64,000 bases of DNA from Ashinkailepas kermadecensis (Eukaryota; Arthropoda; Thecostraca; Neolepadidae), in the NCBI GenBank assembly GCA_034440615.1, contig JAOTOM010004879.1, positions 278,501-342,500 of the forward strand, in the 5' to 3' direction. The notes below the pieces were generated by a model, which was given only the letters and a program-made list of their open reading frames with translations, was not told the origin of the DNA and did not search any database. The position numbers and the translations under genes were made by a program. Numbering within the stretch: position 1 is the first letter of the stretch; the number at the start of each line of letters is the position of its first letter. Below are positions 1 to 10,802 of this stretch, one piece after another.

Positions 1-614
1 GGTCACCTACCCGAGGAGGATGCTACATGTCCGGTCAGTTGTGGGGCTCGGCACGTTCTGGTACCAGTTGGTCACCTACCCGAGGAGGATGCTACATGTC
101 CGGTCAGCTGGGAGGCTTGGCACGTTCTGGTACCAGTTGGTCACCTACCCGAGGAGGATGCTACATGTCCGGTCAGCTGTGGGGCTCGGCACGTTCTGGT
201 ACCAGTTGGTCACCTACCCGAGGAGGATGCTACATGTCCGGTCAGTTGTGGGGCTCGGCACGTTCTGGTACCAGTTGGTCACCTACCCGAGGAGGATGCT
301 ACATGTCCGGTCAGTTGGGAGGCTCGGCACGTTCTGGTACCAGTTGGTCACCTACCCGAGGAGGATGCTACATGTCCGGTCAGCTGGGAGGCTCGGCACG
401 TTCTGGTACCAGTTGGTCACCTACCCGAGGAGGATGCTACATGTCCGGTCAGTTGTGGGGCTCGGCACGTTCTGGTACCAGTTGGTCACCTACCCGAGGA
501 GGATGCTACATGTCCGGTCAGCTGGGAGGCTCGGCACGTTCTGGTACCAGTTGGTCACCTACCCGAGGAGGATGCTACATGTCAGGTCAGCTGGGAGGCT
601 CTCTAGTGCCGGCT
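1..614 (+). repeat. 69-bp minisatellite, nine tandem copies
   Basis: Copies begin at 1, 70, 139, 208, 277, 346, 415, 484 and 553. The last is shortened to 62 bp and a degenerate start of a tenth follows at 615. Each unit carries a KpnI-type GGTACC. Copies differ at only a few positions, mainly a GGGAGG/TGTGGG switch mid-unit, so amplification is recent. 69 is 23 codons, so two forward frames stay open through the array; these reading frames are a by-product. The array lies just 3' of exon 3 of the minus-strand CUB-type gene, so it is probably intronic. It starts at the window edge and may be longer. Confidence 0.95.
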
Positions 615-660
615 GGTCACCTACCCGACGTCGTCTGCTGGAGCCAGCCGCCGTCCTCAC

Positions 661-745
661 CTGCAGTTGAACGGTGCAGTGAGGTTGCCTGGCCCGCGGA
701 ACAGCGTGTTGTTTCGGCTGGTGCTCTCGCCGCAGCCGGCGCTGA
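661..745 (-). CDS. CUB-type secreted protein gene, exon 3 (partial gene)
   Basis: Minus-strand exon of 85 nt. It is preceded by an acceptor ending TTCACAG (752-746) and followed by a GTGAGG donor (660-655). It enters in phase 1, taking the single T left by exon 2, and leaves in phase 2. The product reads [15 protein letters not shown] and then [12 protein letters not shown]. The CGxxxxxxN...SPG-like pattern matches the first strand of a CUB domain, directly after the GVCC of exon 2. Two N-glycosylation sequons (NNT, NLT) fit an extracellular protein. No fourth exon is visible before the window edge; position 1-614 is a minisatellite, so the rest of the CUB domain should lie to the left. Splice sites and phases are read from the sequence; the family assignment is from memory. 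Confidence 0.75.
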
Positions 746-884
746 CTGTGAACGCAACAGGCCGTCAGTGACCTCACGAGGAAAATACTTCCGGTTCGGA
801 AAGGTGTCAATTATCCGCAAATGTCAATATGGTGATTATGCAGTCGATGGACGTGCTAACACTGATATACTATTGGTATATAAA

Positions 885-1037
<153 letters not shown>

Positions 1038-1189
1038 TACCATAATTTAGGCAAGGAATCATTTAGTTTAATAAGCGAGACATTTGGATTCGTTGCGTAT
1101 TTCGCAATGAATCAGCTTCCGCACCTTCTCCTTGTTGCCAGTCTCCGCTACATGTTGATGATTCCAGCTAAGCAAGAAAATAGACTCAA

Positions 1190-1350
1190 ATCCAGGGGTG
1201 TTGTGTGATATACTTTGAACGGGGCAAGTGTCCCTCAATGTTGGCTTTGCCCCCCCCAATAATTTCAGCTTTCAGCATGCGACTCTATGAAGTGGGACGC
1301 CTGGACCCATTTTGACCTGTCCATTGCCTTCATGTATTGGGTACCCTCTC
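1190..1350 (+). repeat. Dispersed repeat R, copy a
   Basis: Shares an ordered set of landmarks with 26218-26420 (minus), 56868-57005 and 63130-63330: CAAGTG-CCCTCAAT, a C-run followed by AATAATTTCA, then GGGACsCTATG and GCCCATTGsCTTCATGTATT. It is non-coding, of unknown class, and diverged between copies. Confidence 0.75.
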
Positions 1351-1359
1351 CTAATATTT

Positions 1360-2390
1360 TTTAGAAATCAACGCCCGCGCTCCAATCGGATATCTACATC
1401 GAATCATAATAGAAGCAAGCGAAGGTAGACAAATGATACATTGCTGACGTCACGTTCGATGCATGCGAGCCCAGGCATGTGGACAATATTTAAAATACCT
1501 TGGACATGGCTGAAGCAGCGTAACGTAGCCGGGTGCACTTCGCGCCAGAGCTGTATTTATCAGAGTTCTCGGTGACATCGCTTCACAAAAACCGCTAGCA
1601 CAATTAGCTTTAGCGTAGGGCAACTAAGAAAGTCAGACTTCGCTCTGAAGTCATTGATATGAAATCCCCAAACCAATTGTTATTAACCGGTATTTGCGAA
1701 CAAATTAAATGAACGACAATAATTTAGTCTTAGAAAACTCGCATGCCTCAAAATGTTCCGGTATTGCTAACTATCAATATTACTCAGCTAACATGACGAT
1801 ATGACGATTGAAGCAATAGGTTTGGCATGACCATTTCTTAGAACATTTAGAGAAGAATGACACTTGAGCCATTCGGAGTGACACATAGGTAAGTCAGATG
1901 AAAGAGGTGACACCTATTTGAGGAATTTTTGCAATACAACTAATGTTCTAACCTATAACTATCTTTACGGTGTTGTGCATGAACATCATTAAAAACCATT
2001 GATGAACATTCAGTGTTAAGAAGTTTGAGCACCACATAAGAGTGGCTGAGGACAACCTGGCTTCTAGAAACATAACATTGGTGCCTATGAGGATGCAGGG
2101 GAAATCACCGCCTAGAAATCACAAGGTCATGCAACAGCAGCACATGAAGACTTTGGAAAACTCCACCAGTGTTCAAAATTACGAAGCACCTATCTGCCAT
2201 CGACGTTGTATTGCTACTGCTATCTTTCATACAATATTGAGCATTTCACCAGTTGGCTGGACCCCCCCCCCCCCCCCTCGCCCCACCTGGGACTGCTCAT
2301 CCCGACCTCAAAGGATTCCTGACCCTCCCAGTTCCCCACCCGGATTCTCCACCTCTGGTCTCCGACCGCAGGGGTGAATTCGAGGCTCCA
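1360..2390. other. No recognisable feature
   Basis: Unique-looking AT-rich DNA within the presumed intron 2 of the CUB-type gene. It includes a C homopolymer near 2262-2277. I see no exon with splice sites and no repeat shared with the rest of the window. Confidence 0.5.
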
Positions 2391-2395
2391 GGGAG

Positions 2396-2403
2396 TATAA
2401 AGG
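2396..2403 (+). promoter_or_regulatory. Possible TATA box (TATAAAGG)
   Basis: TATAAAGG sits at the end of a GC-rich stretch, and an ATG lies 51 bp downstream at 2447. The spacing suits an arthropod TATA promoter, but the ATG opens only an 11-codon frame and I see no good donor. It would be antisense inside intron 2 of the CUB-type gene. Weak call. Confidence 0.22.
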
Positions 2404-2773
2404 TATATGAAGAGCCAGGCACAGCAACAGCACAGCCAGACAACAAATGACTTCACAACAAAACTGGCAGTACTCTATCTAAATAACTGCCCGAAATTCT
2501 AGCGTATTGTGCATGGCCCACCTGCATTATAAAAAGACGATCATCTAGACGCACCGATTTTGACATCCTCGTGATGGTTATGCGGTACATGCTGTAAAAA
2601 AATAAGCAGTGCATTTCCATGATCAAGTGCAGCATCGCGAAGGCGAACTTGTCGCGGAAATCGGTCGCCCGAGGCGAAACAACCTCCAGAGAACCAAACC
2701 TGAGCCGGTCACCTATTGGCCGTGCCCCACAGCGGCCGCCCTGGCCGGGTCTCGAACTCACGACCGTACTCAC

Positions 2774-2929
2774 ACGTGCAGCAGACGCCGTAGTCTCGCG
2801 CGCACGTGCCCATGGCGCGGCCGCCCGCGGCGGCGCACTCTTCGGGCAGGTAGCACGTGCCGTTGGCGCCCTCGTCCGTGCTGACGCAGTCCGTGTTGCG
2901 AAACCGGATCAACTGGAACACGTTCAAGA
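2774..2929 (-). CDS. CUB-type secreted protein gene, exon 2 (six-cysteine segment)
   Basis: Minus-strand exon of 156 nt between a CCAG acceptor (2933-2930) and a strong GTGAGT donor (2773-2768). Phase 1 in and phase 1 out match exons 1 and 3. The joined product reads FLNVFQLIRFRNTDC, then NGTCYLPEECAAAGG and GTCARDYGVCC. Six cysteines with GTCY, EC, GG, G-C and GVCC in this order are the signature I associate with arthropod secreted CUB-domain proteins, directly ahead of the CUB fold. The exon is far more GC-rich than its surroundings. It is bounded upstream by a 28-bp duplicated acceptor region and a very long polypyrimidine (CT)n tract. Function is unknown; an extracellular binding role is inferred. 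Confidence 0.85.
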
Positions 2930-3206
<277 letters not shown>

Positions 3207-3209
3207 AGA

Positions 3210-4370
3210 GCGCGAAGGCGTACAGGGTATACACCGCTTATCGCAGCTGAGACAGCCTAGGATGGGGTTGTCGCGGACGGTAGACGGATTGGAGAAGACC
3301 ACGACGGGTGGAGATGGACAGGGAAAGTATCAGAATATACATATAAAACAAAGGTAAGGTGCTCATGGGCATGACGGTGCCAAATTGTCTACGTGGAGCG
3401 GGAGCCGTTGTCGGTACCAAAATATAATTTTGTACACCGGAAGTGACCTTTGCTTCAATTTGGGACACCAGCGTTTGTACGCCACTAATGGACTCCGTGA
3501 ACTGAAAATTGGGAATTACTGACGTTGTGAAGTAGTCAGAGCATTTCTCAATTATTCCTACACAAAACAAAACATATTTTCACTCCATATCGATCCGATT
3601 CTGGATATGCATAGTGCGAAAACGGTCAGACTGTGCAATATGAACCTTTTCCTAATGTATGAAAATCATGCCTACCAAGACCATTTTTCTCCATTGACCA
3701 TAAAATGCATTAGTTTGACATTCAAGGATGACTTCAACATGAGCAGTACGTCAAAGATGAAGCTGACTCTTTGTGAGATGGATAAAATGTGATGTTCCCA
3801 AGTGGGGACAATGATCACGAATGGGTTAGAGCAATCTACAAAGCATGTCAACAACTGTGCATAAATGAAGCCGCCACAATTTGGAATTCTGATGTGAACT
3901 TGCATGCACCGGTTTCCACCTTGGCAATTAAAATCAGAATGAGGATTATTTAATTGTGAATTCATGATTGGGATCTTTGGGTGCGTCACCAAAATTATGT
4001 CGCATTGCACCCTAGCAACCTTACTTACAAGCATGCCATATTATCATGCACGCAAAGCAGTTATCTGGAGAAGCAAGTAATAAGCTAAGCAGGTGCATTT
4101 ATAATTTCAAATCAGACTTCTGCAAAGAAGCAAAGCACAGCTCTATTATGGACAAATCGGGAATCATCGCCGAGTAAGTCAACGAGCCTAAGAGAGTTCG
4201 CTTCGTCTCCGCCTAAGAGAGTTCGCTTCGTCTCCGAAATGACGCCTGTGTTTTCCGCATATTCTTGACACACCACCAGCACATTGCCCACTGTCAGTGT
4301 GGTATCACACCTCACGTATTTTGCTTTATATTAATTATTGGTCACATTTTAAGTTCATGTAGCAAAGGAA
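3210..4370. other. Intronic, no clear feature except a 25-bp duplication
   Basis: Lies within presumed intron 1 of the CUB-type gene. The only structure I see is an exact 25-bp tandem duplication at 4196-4220 and 4221-4245. A short minus-strand open frame crosses the duplication (4315-4112) but has no convincing acceptor or donor. Confidence 0.45.
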
Positions 4371-4378
4371 CGTGATCA

Positions 4379-4398
4379 GTGCGTTTTGTTAGGTGAAC

Positions 4399-4484
<86 letters not shown>

Positions 4485-4485
4485 C

Positions 4486-4544
<59 letters not shown>

Positions 4545-4618
4545 TTCCTATTTATTTATTTAATTATTTATCAATATAATTAATATGATGGGAAAAATGT
4601 TCACCTAACAAGGCGCAC
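4379..4618. mobile_element. MITE with a microsatellite core
   Basis: Perfect 19-bp inverted arms at 4386-4404 and 4593-4611 (TTGTTAGGTGAACATTTTT and its complement). Degenerate complementarity extends outward to about 26 bp (GTGCG at 4379, CGCAC at 4618). The interior is almost entirely (TA)n with a short (GT)n at about 4473-4490. Terminal inverted repeats around a short non-coding body define a MITE. The superfamily is not assignable and no clear target duplication is visible. Confidence 0.7.
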
Positions 4619-4619
4619 C

Positions 4620-5200
4620 CATGACGCACCTTTGCTAGATGAACTCAGAATCTGAACAATAATTAACCTACGATATGATTCAGTGTGTTTCTTATTTGTT
4701 GTGCTAGCAGAAGCGCCGATTATGTACCCAGTGCTTCCCTAACACCAACAATATAATTAAATGTCAGTTGGAACGATATAGGTTAAGGGACTTAATAAAA
4801 CAATGGAAAACACTTATCAGCATTAAAAATATTTTAACTTAAGATAACCAGAGTTTTCAAAGCATTGTGGTGAAAACACAGTCATGGTAGGGGCACACAA
4901 TGATGTATATCTTATCTTTCTGGAACGTTTGGACATCAACATTTTAGTGCAAGTCCTCTGACGTTATTGAAATTGGTATATGGATAAAATATTATAATGT
5001 GTTCTGCCTAATCCATATAATCGTTGTGAAAAATGAACTGTGTTATCCACATAATGGTCAGTTTAATTGGAAATTTCCAGGAAAAAAGGAAATCACTATG
5101 CCGCTACTGAGATGCCATTTTTGCATTTCCCCAAAACCAAAAGACCTTAATCACACTGGCCATCGGATGCGCTCGTTCCTCGTCAACTGAGGCCGACCAC
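4620..5200. other. Intronic, no feature seen
   Basis: AT-rich sequence of intron 1 of the CUB-type gene, up to the exon 1 donor at 5206-5201. No repeat or coding signal noticed. Confidence 0.5.
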
Positions 5201-5206
5201 ACTCAC

Positions 5207-5429
5207 ATCTGGAGGCCTTCTTAGCTGTGGTGTAGGTGTTCTTTAGCTCGCCGGACTGCTTGCGGTGGCTGGAGGAGCGGCGGTGCCGGCCGGCCGCCAG
5301 CTCGGCTGGAGGCTCCGGCAGCGGCGACACCTCCTGGCCGTGCCAGACGGCGCCGACCGAACTCAGGCCGTGGCCGTGCAGCGCACACACCGACGCCGCC
5401 GCCAGCACCGTCAGCCAGCCAACCGCCAT
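5207..5429 (-). CDS. CUB-type secreted protein gene, exon 1 (signal peptide)
   Basis: First coding exon on the minus strand: ATG at 5429-5427, 223 nt, ending at a GTGAGT donor (5206-5201). Residues 1-21 (MAVGWLTVLAAASVCALHGHG) are a typical signal peptide. A basic linker follows (RHRRSSSHRK near residues 48-57), then NTYTTAKKASR. The final single T joins exon 2 as TTC, giving KKASR-FLNVFQLIRF without a frame break. That phase match across three exons is the main argument that the gene is real. The start context has G at -3 and G at +4. A 52-bp tandem repeat lies upstream (5636-5790). The protein is secreted or extracellular; partner and substrate are unknown. Introns 1 and 2 are about 2.3 and 2.0 kb. 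Confidence 0.8.
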
Positions 5430-5635
5430 CGCTGCCGATACACCGCTCTCGACGTGACGTGAGCACGGCAGAATCTCCGGAGCCGAGGAGCCCTGCTGCC
5501 GTGGCGCTGACACGCTGAACAATGCGGTGACCAGCGAGCGCCAGCTAGACCACTTTCTGTTAATGGCAGAGTGCAGATGAAAGGTGGCGTTCCGCCTCTG
5601 TGTGCGGCGGCGTATCGCCCGCAACTGGGCTGAGC

Positions 5636-5790
5636 TGCCCTCCCAGCTACCACCAGGTGAGCAGCACGCAGTTTCAGTGGGCTGGGGTGCCCTCCCAGCT
5701 ACCACCTGGTAAGCAGCACGCAGTCTCACTTGCTGACCTGCCCCCCCCCCCCCAGCACCACCCGGTAAGCAGCACGCGATCTCGCGACAC
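5636..5790 (+). repeat. 52-bp tandem repeat, about three copies
   Basis: Copies start near 5636, 5688 and 5739. Shared core: TGCCCTCCCAGCTACCACC followed by GTRAGCAGCACGCAG. The third copy contains a C homopolymer. The array lies upstream of exon 1 of the minus-strand CUB-type gene, so it is in its promoter or 5' UTR region. Confidence 0.8.
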
Positions 5791-5966
5791 CGCCAACAGG
5801 GATGCCAACCATCACCGGAATATGAAGGAGCCACCCATGCTATCATATCATCCAGCAGAGTTCATTACCGTACAGTTGTCCTGCAGTTAGAGTGTGCCAC
5901 AAATGATACAATTTTCCCTTCTGTCTGGGAAGAACATGGCGGTGTTACACGGTGGCAGCCGGTGCG

Positions 5967-6213
5967 GGCAGAGCTTGACATCCCCAAACGGACTGTTGGC
6001 AGAGCTTGACATCCCGAGACGGACTGTTGGCAGAGCTTGACATCCCCAGACGGACTGTTGGCAGAGCTTGACATACCCAGACGGGCTGTTGGCAGAGCTT
6101 GATATCCCGAGACGGACTATTGGTACAGCTTGACATCCCCAGACGGACTGTTGGCAGAGCTTGACATCCCCAGACGGACTGTTGGCAGAGCTTGACATCC
6201 CAGACGGACTGTT
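5967..6213 (+). repeat. 31-bp minisatellite, eight copies
   Basis: Units start at 5967, 5998, 6029, 6060, 6091, 6122, 6153 and 6184. Each contains GGCAGAGCTTGACATCCC and ends CGGACTGTT. The final unit is 30 bp. There are no unique spacers between units, so it is not CRISPR-like. Confidence 0.95.
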
Positions 6214-6454
6214 GGTGATCGAGCATATATACTATGTGGTGCTCTGACTGCCCCTGTTGACTTAACTAGGCTGAATTATCTTGCGACAGAATATAGGTTG
6301 TACGAAAAAATTGCAGTTATTTGGAAACGGAGAAATGTGAGAGACTGTATTATATCGTTGCCATCAACATGTCAATGCGTAGCTTGCTTCCGTACAGGAT
6401 ACACACGCAGAGTTACACGCACGCATTCATTTATGCGTACATACATGCACGTAT

Positions 6455-6650
<196 letters not shown>

Positions 6651-8172
6651 GGAACTGGCAATTACATTTAGTATAATATTTTGTAGATCAGTTTCACAAA
6701 ATGAAATTCCAACAGATTGGAAAAGGGCAAATGTAGTTCCTATTTTCAAGAAAGGAGAAAGAGGGAAAGTTGAAAATTATAGGCCAGTAAGCCTCACATC
6801 CCTAGTCTGCAAGGTACTCGAATCAATTATCAAGGATAGAATGGTTAGTTTTCTGGAAGGAAACAGATTGATTCAAGATACTCAACATGGGTTTAGAAAA
6901 GGGAGATCGTGTCTCACAAATCTCTTGGACTTTTTGAATTTTGCCACAGAACAATTTGATCAGGGAAATCAGGTTGATGTAGCATATCTTGACTTTAGTA
7001 AGGCCTTTGACAAGGTACCCCATCAACGGTTAATGATGCAGCTTCAGGTCCATGGCATTGCAGGTAGCATCCTAAAATGGATAGAGTTGTGGCTTTCAGA
7101 TAGACAGCAGAGAGTAATGCTAAATGGTACAAAGTCATCATGGCAAAATGTTCTTAGTGGAGTCCCTCAGGGGTCGGTACTGGGGCCACTATTGTTCATT
7201 ATATTTGTGAATAGCATTGAGTGTGGCCTAAGCAGTAAGGTTTTGAAATTTGCAGATGATTTGAAGATCTTTAGGGCAATAACAGGGCACAATGAGCAGG
7301 TTTTGCTGCAGAACGACTTAGACGAGCTTGTGAAGTGGTCCGAAAAATGGCAAATGAAGTTTAATTTTGATAAGTGCAAAGTCATGCAAGTAGGTAGGCA
7401 GAATATGAAGGTGCCATACTTGATGGGTGGCCAAGTATTATCTGTGACTCAGCAGGAAAAGGACTTAGGTGTTATTTTGAACACAAAATTGGAGGCATCA
7501 GAACAGACCAAAGAAGCCAGGCTCTAAGAATGTTTGGGGCAATACAGAGGAATGTGTTATACAAAAGTGAGGAGGTCATCAGGAAGCTTTACTGTGCATA
7601 TGTCAGTGCACATTTAGAATACTGTGTCCAAGCTTGGTCCCCTAGTTATGAGAAAGATTGTTGGCTTTTAGAGAGAGTACAAAAGAGGGCAACACAAATG
7701 GTTAATGGTATAGGCAACCTGGCATATGAGGAAAGATTGAAGAAATTGAATATGTTTTCACTTAGATATAGAAGGCTGAGAGGAGATCTCATCGAGGTTT
7801 TTAAATTTGTTCGTGGTCATGAACAGGGATATCTCAGGGAAATGTTTGAATTTAACAGAAATGATGCAATTAGAGGTCATCAATTCAAAATTAAAGTTAA
7901 TCACAGCAGAACAAGGTTAAGACAGTCTTTCTTCACCAACAGGGTAGTCGAACACTGGAACCAGCTGCCAGGAACCATTGTCAGTAGCAACACACTGAAC
8001 ATCTTTAAAAACGGCATAGACAATCATTATAAGAATAGGGGGCTTGTTTTTCTGTATTCCAGGGAGGGCTGATATACAGATTTGGTGGGCAACTGGTTCA
8101 GTGTCCAAAAGTGCAACCAAGAAGGGCCCTTGTGGCTCATAGTTGCACTTATCTTTATGTCTTTATGTTTGT
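6651..8172 (+). pseudogene. 5'-truncated CR1-like LINE, family A copy 1 (reverse transcriptase)
   Basis: Colinear with 31762-33280 of the long LINE copy. It begins in the reverse transcriptase, just upstream of [13 protein letters not shown], and runs to the same 3' end. The frame is open through YRPVSLTS, the catalytic AYLDFSKAFDKVP block, GVPQGSVLGPLLF and KFADDLKIF. About seven nucleotides present in the long copy after EAR (near 7520) are then missing, which gives a stop and shifts the rest into 7530-8072. That part encodes the C-terminal AWSPSYEKD and VVEHWNQLPG region. The 3' UTR ends in TCTTTATG-type octamer repeats at 8150-8170. Severe 5' truncation is typical of LINE target-primed reverse transcription. 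Cannot be autonomous. Confidence 0.92.
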
Positions 8173-8179
8173 ATATACA

Positions 8180-8365
8180 TTCAGCTATTTAGTTTTATTT
8201 CTTTATCCACGCATGTCCATCGCTGGCGAGAAAAGTATGGCTAGAATGGCATTCTGCATCACTATGTCCTAATCAGTCTGGGAACCGGGAACTGCGTCAT
8301 CAATTTCTTAGAAAAGATGGTTCTCCAAGGCGATTCCTCAGTACTTGAGGGCCTTCTCAAGCTCG
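8180..8365. other. No feature seen
   Basis: Short unassigned stretch between the LINE tail and the degenerate repeat array. Confidence 0.4.
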
Positions 8366-8369
8366 TTGG

Positions 8370-9850
8370 CACTGTTTTTCTTGTCTCTCTAGGGGCCACC
8401 TGTTGAGACCCCTTTAGGAACCTTCAACCCACATGAGAGGGCCACTCGCCGGGCTTTACTGGCTACCCGTGAGCTCTATGTCTCTTGTCTCTCTAGGGGC
8501 CACCTGTTGAGGACCACTCGCCGGGCTTCACTGGCTACCCGTGAGCTCTATGTACCTTCTAGTTTGGACCTCCAGACATCATCATGAGTCCTCATGTCAG
8601 TGTTTGGGCTTCCCGTCAGCTCAAGGGATCTCCTGTCAAGACTAATGGGTCCTCTGATCTTGGACTTCCGAACAACACGATGGGCCTCCTTCTAGGCATT
8701 GGTACCTTTTCGTAGCCTCCGGGGACCTCTTGTCAACGCTGGCGGGTCTCTCGCTCTGGGACATTTTGCCGGTATTTGGGTGCTTTAGTGAGCTCTAGGA
8801 CCTCCTATCAATGCTAATAGACCTCCTCTTCTAGGACCTCCGGGCAACATCACCGACGCCTGTACCGTGCACTAGCGGTCTTGGACTTCCGGACAACATC
8901 ACTGGGCCTTGCGCTTGCCTTGCGCTTTCGCTTTCACTGTGCCTTGCGCTTGGGCCTTTCCACGACCTTTATATTCGTTCTGCTAAGACGAATGGGCGCT
9001 CTGGCCAAGGGTATCCTGCCGGATGTCGAAGCCTCTCCGTGAGCTCTTTGGTGTTCATTCAAGACTAATTGATCTCCTTAGATTCCAGGAAACATGATGA
9101 CCCCCTGACGGATGTTGAGGCCTTCTGGTGAGGCTTAGAGGCCTCCTGTAAAGACTAATGGGCTTCCCGGCCTAGAGCCCCAGGGCTACGTGAAAGGGCT
9201 CCCTGGCGGGTGTTGCAGCATCTTTGTAACCTCCAGGGGCCTCCACAAGAGCGCAATGGCAATGTGAAGGAGTTCCCTGGCGGGTGTTGGAGCATCTTCG
9301 TAACCTCCAGGGGGCCTCTCCTGGAGCCCCAGGACAACGTGAAAGGGCTCCTGGCAGGTGTTGAAGCATCTTCGCAACCTCCAGTGGTTTCCCCAGAGCC
9401 AACGGAGAATGTGAAAGGGCTCCCTAACGGGGGTTGAGGAATTCTGGTGAGGCTTAGAGGTTTCCTGCTAAGATTCATGGGCCTCCCGGCCTAGAGCCCC
9501 AGGACAACGTGAAGGAGCCCCTGCCCGGGTGTTCGAGCGTCTTCGTAACCTCCAGGGAGCTTCCTTTCAAGCGTCTTCACCTGGTGTTTCTGGATAACAC
9601 GAGGGACCTCCTGTCGGGCTTTTCGGTGTTTGGTGAACGCTGGGGCCTCCTGTCCGCACCAATGCTGTGAGGAGGCCGCCTGACGACGAACCTCCTCACA
9701 GCATGATGGGTCTCTTGCTGGTATTCTGGACGTCGTCGTGATCTCTATCAATAGAGGTCACGGGTTCTCCTATCAATGCTAACGGACCTCAAGTGCTGGG
9801 GAGTCTGACAAAATCATGGGGCCCCTGCACTGGGCGAAGTGCATCCTGCA
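8370..9850 (+). repeat. Degenerate array with about 78-bp monomers and a 319-bp higher-order unit
   Basis: Recurring words such as CTCCTGTCAAGACTAATGGG, CTTCGTAACCTCCAGG and GGCCTAGAGCCCCAGG. In 9170-9540 the monomer spacing is about 75-78 bp. The block ending GGCCTAGAGCCCCAGG recurs at 9171 and 9490, a 319-bp higher-order period of about four monomers. The 5' part (8370-9100) is much more diverged, apart from a duplicated block around 8385-8550. Open frames across it are artefacts. Confidence 0.7.
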
Positions 9851-9861
9851 GCTACAGAGTA

Positions 9862-10800
9862 GGGGAGACCAGGTCTAGTTGATGCACGGGATGGTAAATA
9901 CAACAGCATTTTCTCCAAACTTATGAAGACGGTTGCCATGGCTACCACACATGTTGCTACTGACACCCTCTTTTCGCGGCAAAAACAATCGCAAATCCTT
10001 TCATCCCGTGGCTGCGGAATGGTGATGATGTGACACTTTTTTGCGAAAGCAAAATTTCATTGTCTGTGTGTCGCCCTCAATCTGTAATTTGTCGCCTACT
10101 TGCTAACTTTTTAGGTGTCTGTTATCATTGCCATGTTCTCTCAGCTTTGTAACGGTGAAATGTTTTTTGTTTGTTTGCCGCTACACTGTACTCACAATGC
10201 TGTATAACATGCTGCGTCCTGTACCAGAAAACCTTCGCGGAAAGTTGATACAATCTGCATCAACTTAACCAGTCTGTATGGACTGGTAATAAAGCAAAAT
10301 AACCACATAATTGCCTATTGGTATTAAGATGTTTGCTTAAACTGTTTCCAGATATTATTCATTACTTGTACGGAAATCTCTCACCTGACGGAAAAGATTG
10401 AACGAAGGAAAAGGTGCAGCTAGGGAATGAACGTTTGCGCATTAAATAAATGACATAACTCATGAGCTATGGTCAACCAAGACTCAAGCCAGTATTATAT
10501 CTGTAAACGTGAATTATGGACATTTCAAATGGCGTGAACTAATACCACCTATGGATAATATATTTCATTTAACCTACATTTTATCGCCCTACCCCATCAT
10601 CAGTAAGACCTTACCCCTATAGCGGGTTTACTTGATGAACCGGTAGTTGCGCGATGTTTTGCTCTATGGTGGGAAGCCCAGAGGATGCCACGAAAAATAA
10701 TGATTGGGGATGATACTAGAAGGCTTAGCCTTGGCGTAGGTGTAACTATCTCCTCGCTACCCTTTCAAAGTGATGAGTTGCGCTGAGGCCCGGTCTTCCC
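9862..10800 (-). mobile_element. Tc1/mariner-like non-autonomous element, copy 1
   Basis: Terminal inverted repeats begin GGGGAGACC at 9862 and end GGTCTTCCC at 10800. TA flanks both ends (9860-9861, 10801-10802), the target duplication expected of Tc1/mariner. The left end continues AGGTCTAGTTGATG. The interior matches 26690-27679 and 61863-62850, for example around CCATGGCTACCACA and GTTGCGCGATGTTTTGCTC. No transposase frame is present. Confidence 0.75.
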
Positions 10801-10802
10801 TA

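Noticed and set aside
2253..2450. Proline-rich frame near 2.3 kb
   Set aside because: Driven by a C homopolymer, and competing frames on the other strand have similar length.
4112..4315. Minus-strand 67-codon frame in CUB intron 1 as an additional exon
   Set aside because: No acceptor or donor fits the phases, and a 25-bp duplication lies in it. Exon 1 to exon 2 already joins in frame without it.
5967..6213. CRISPR-like regular repeat
   Set aside because: 31-bp units are contiguous with no unique spacers and the context is eukaryotic. The same argument rejects the 27-bp array at 39313-39495.
9155..9751. Minus-strand frames of 76-107 codons
   Set aside because: They follow the degenerate 78-bp repeat and recur with the repeat phase.
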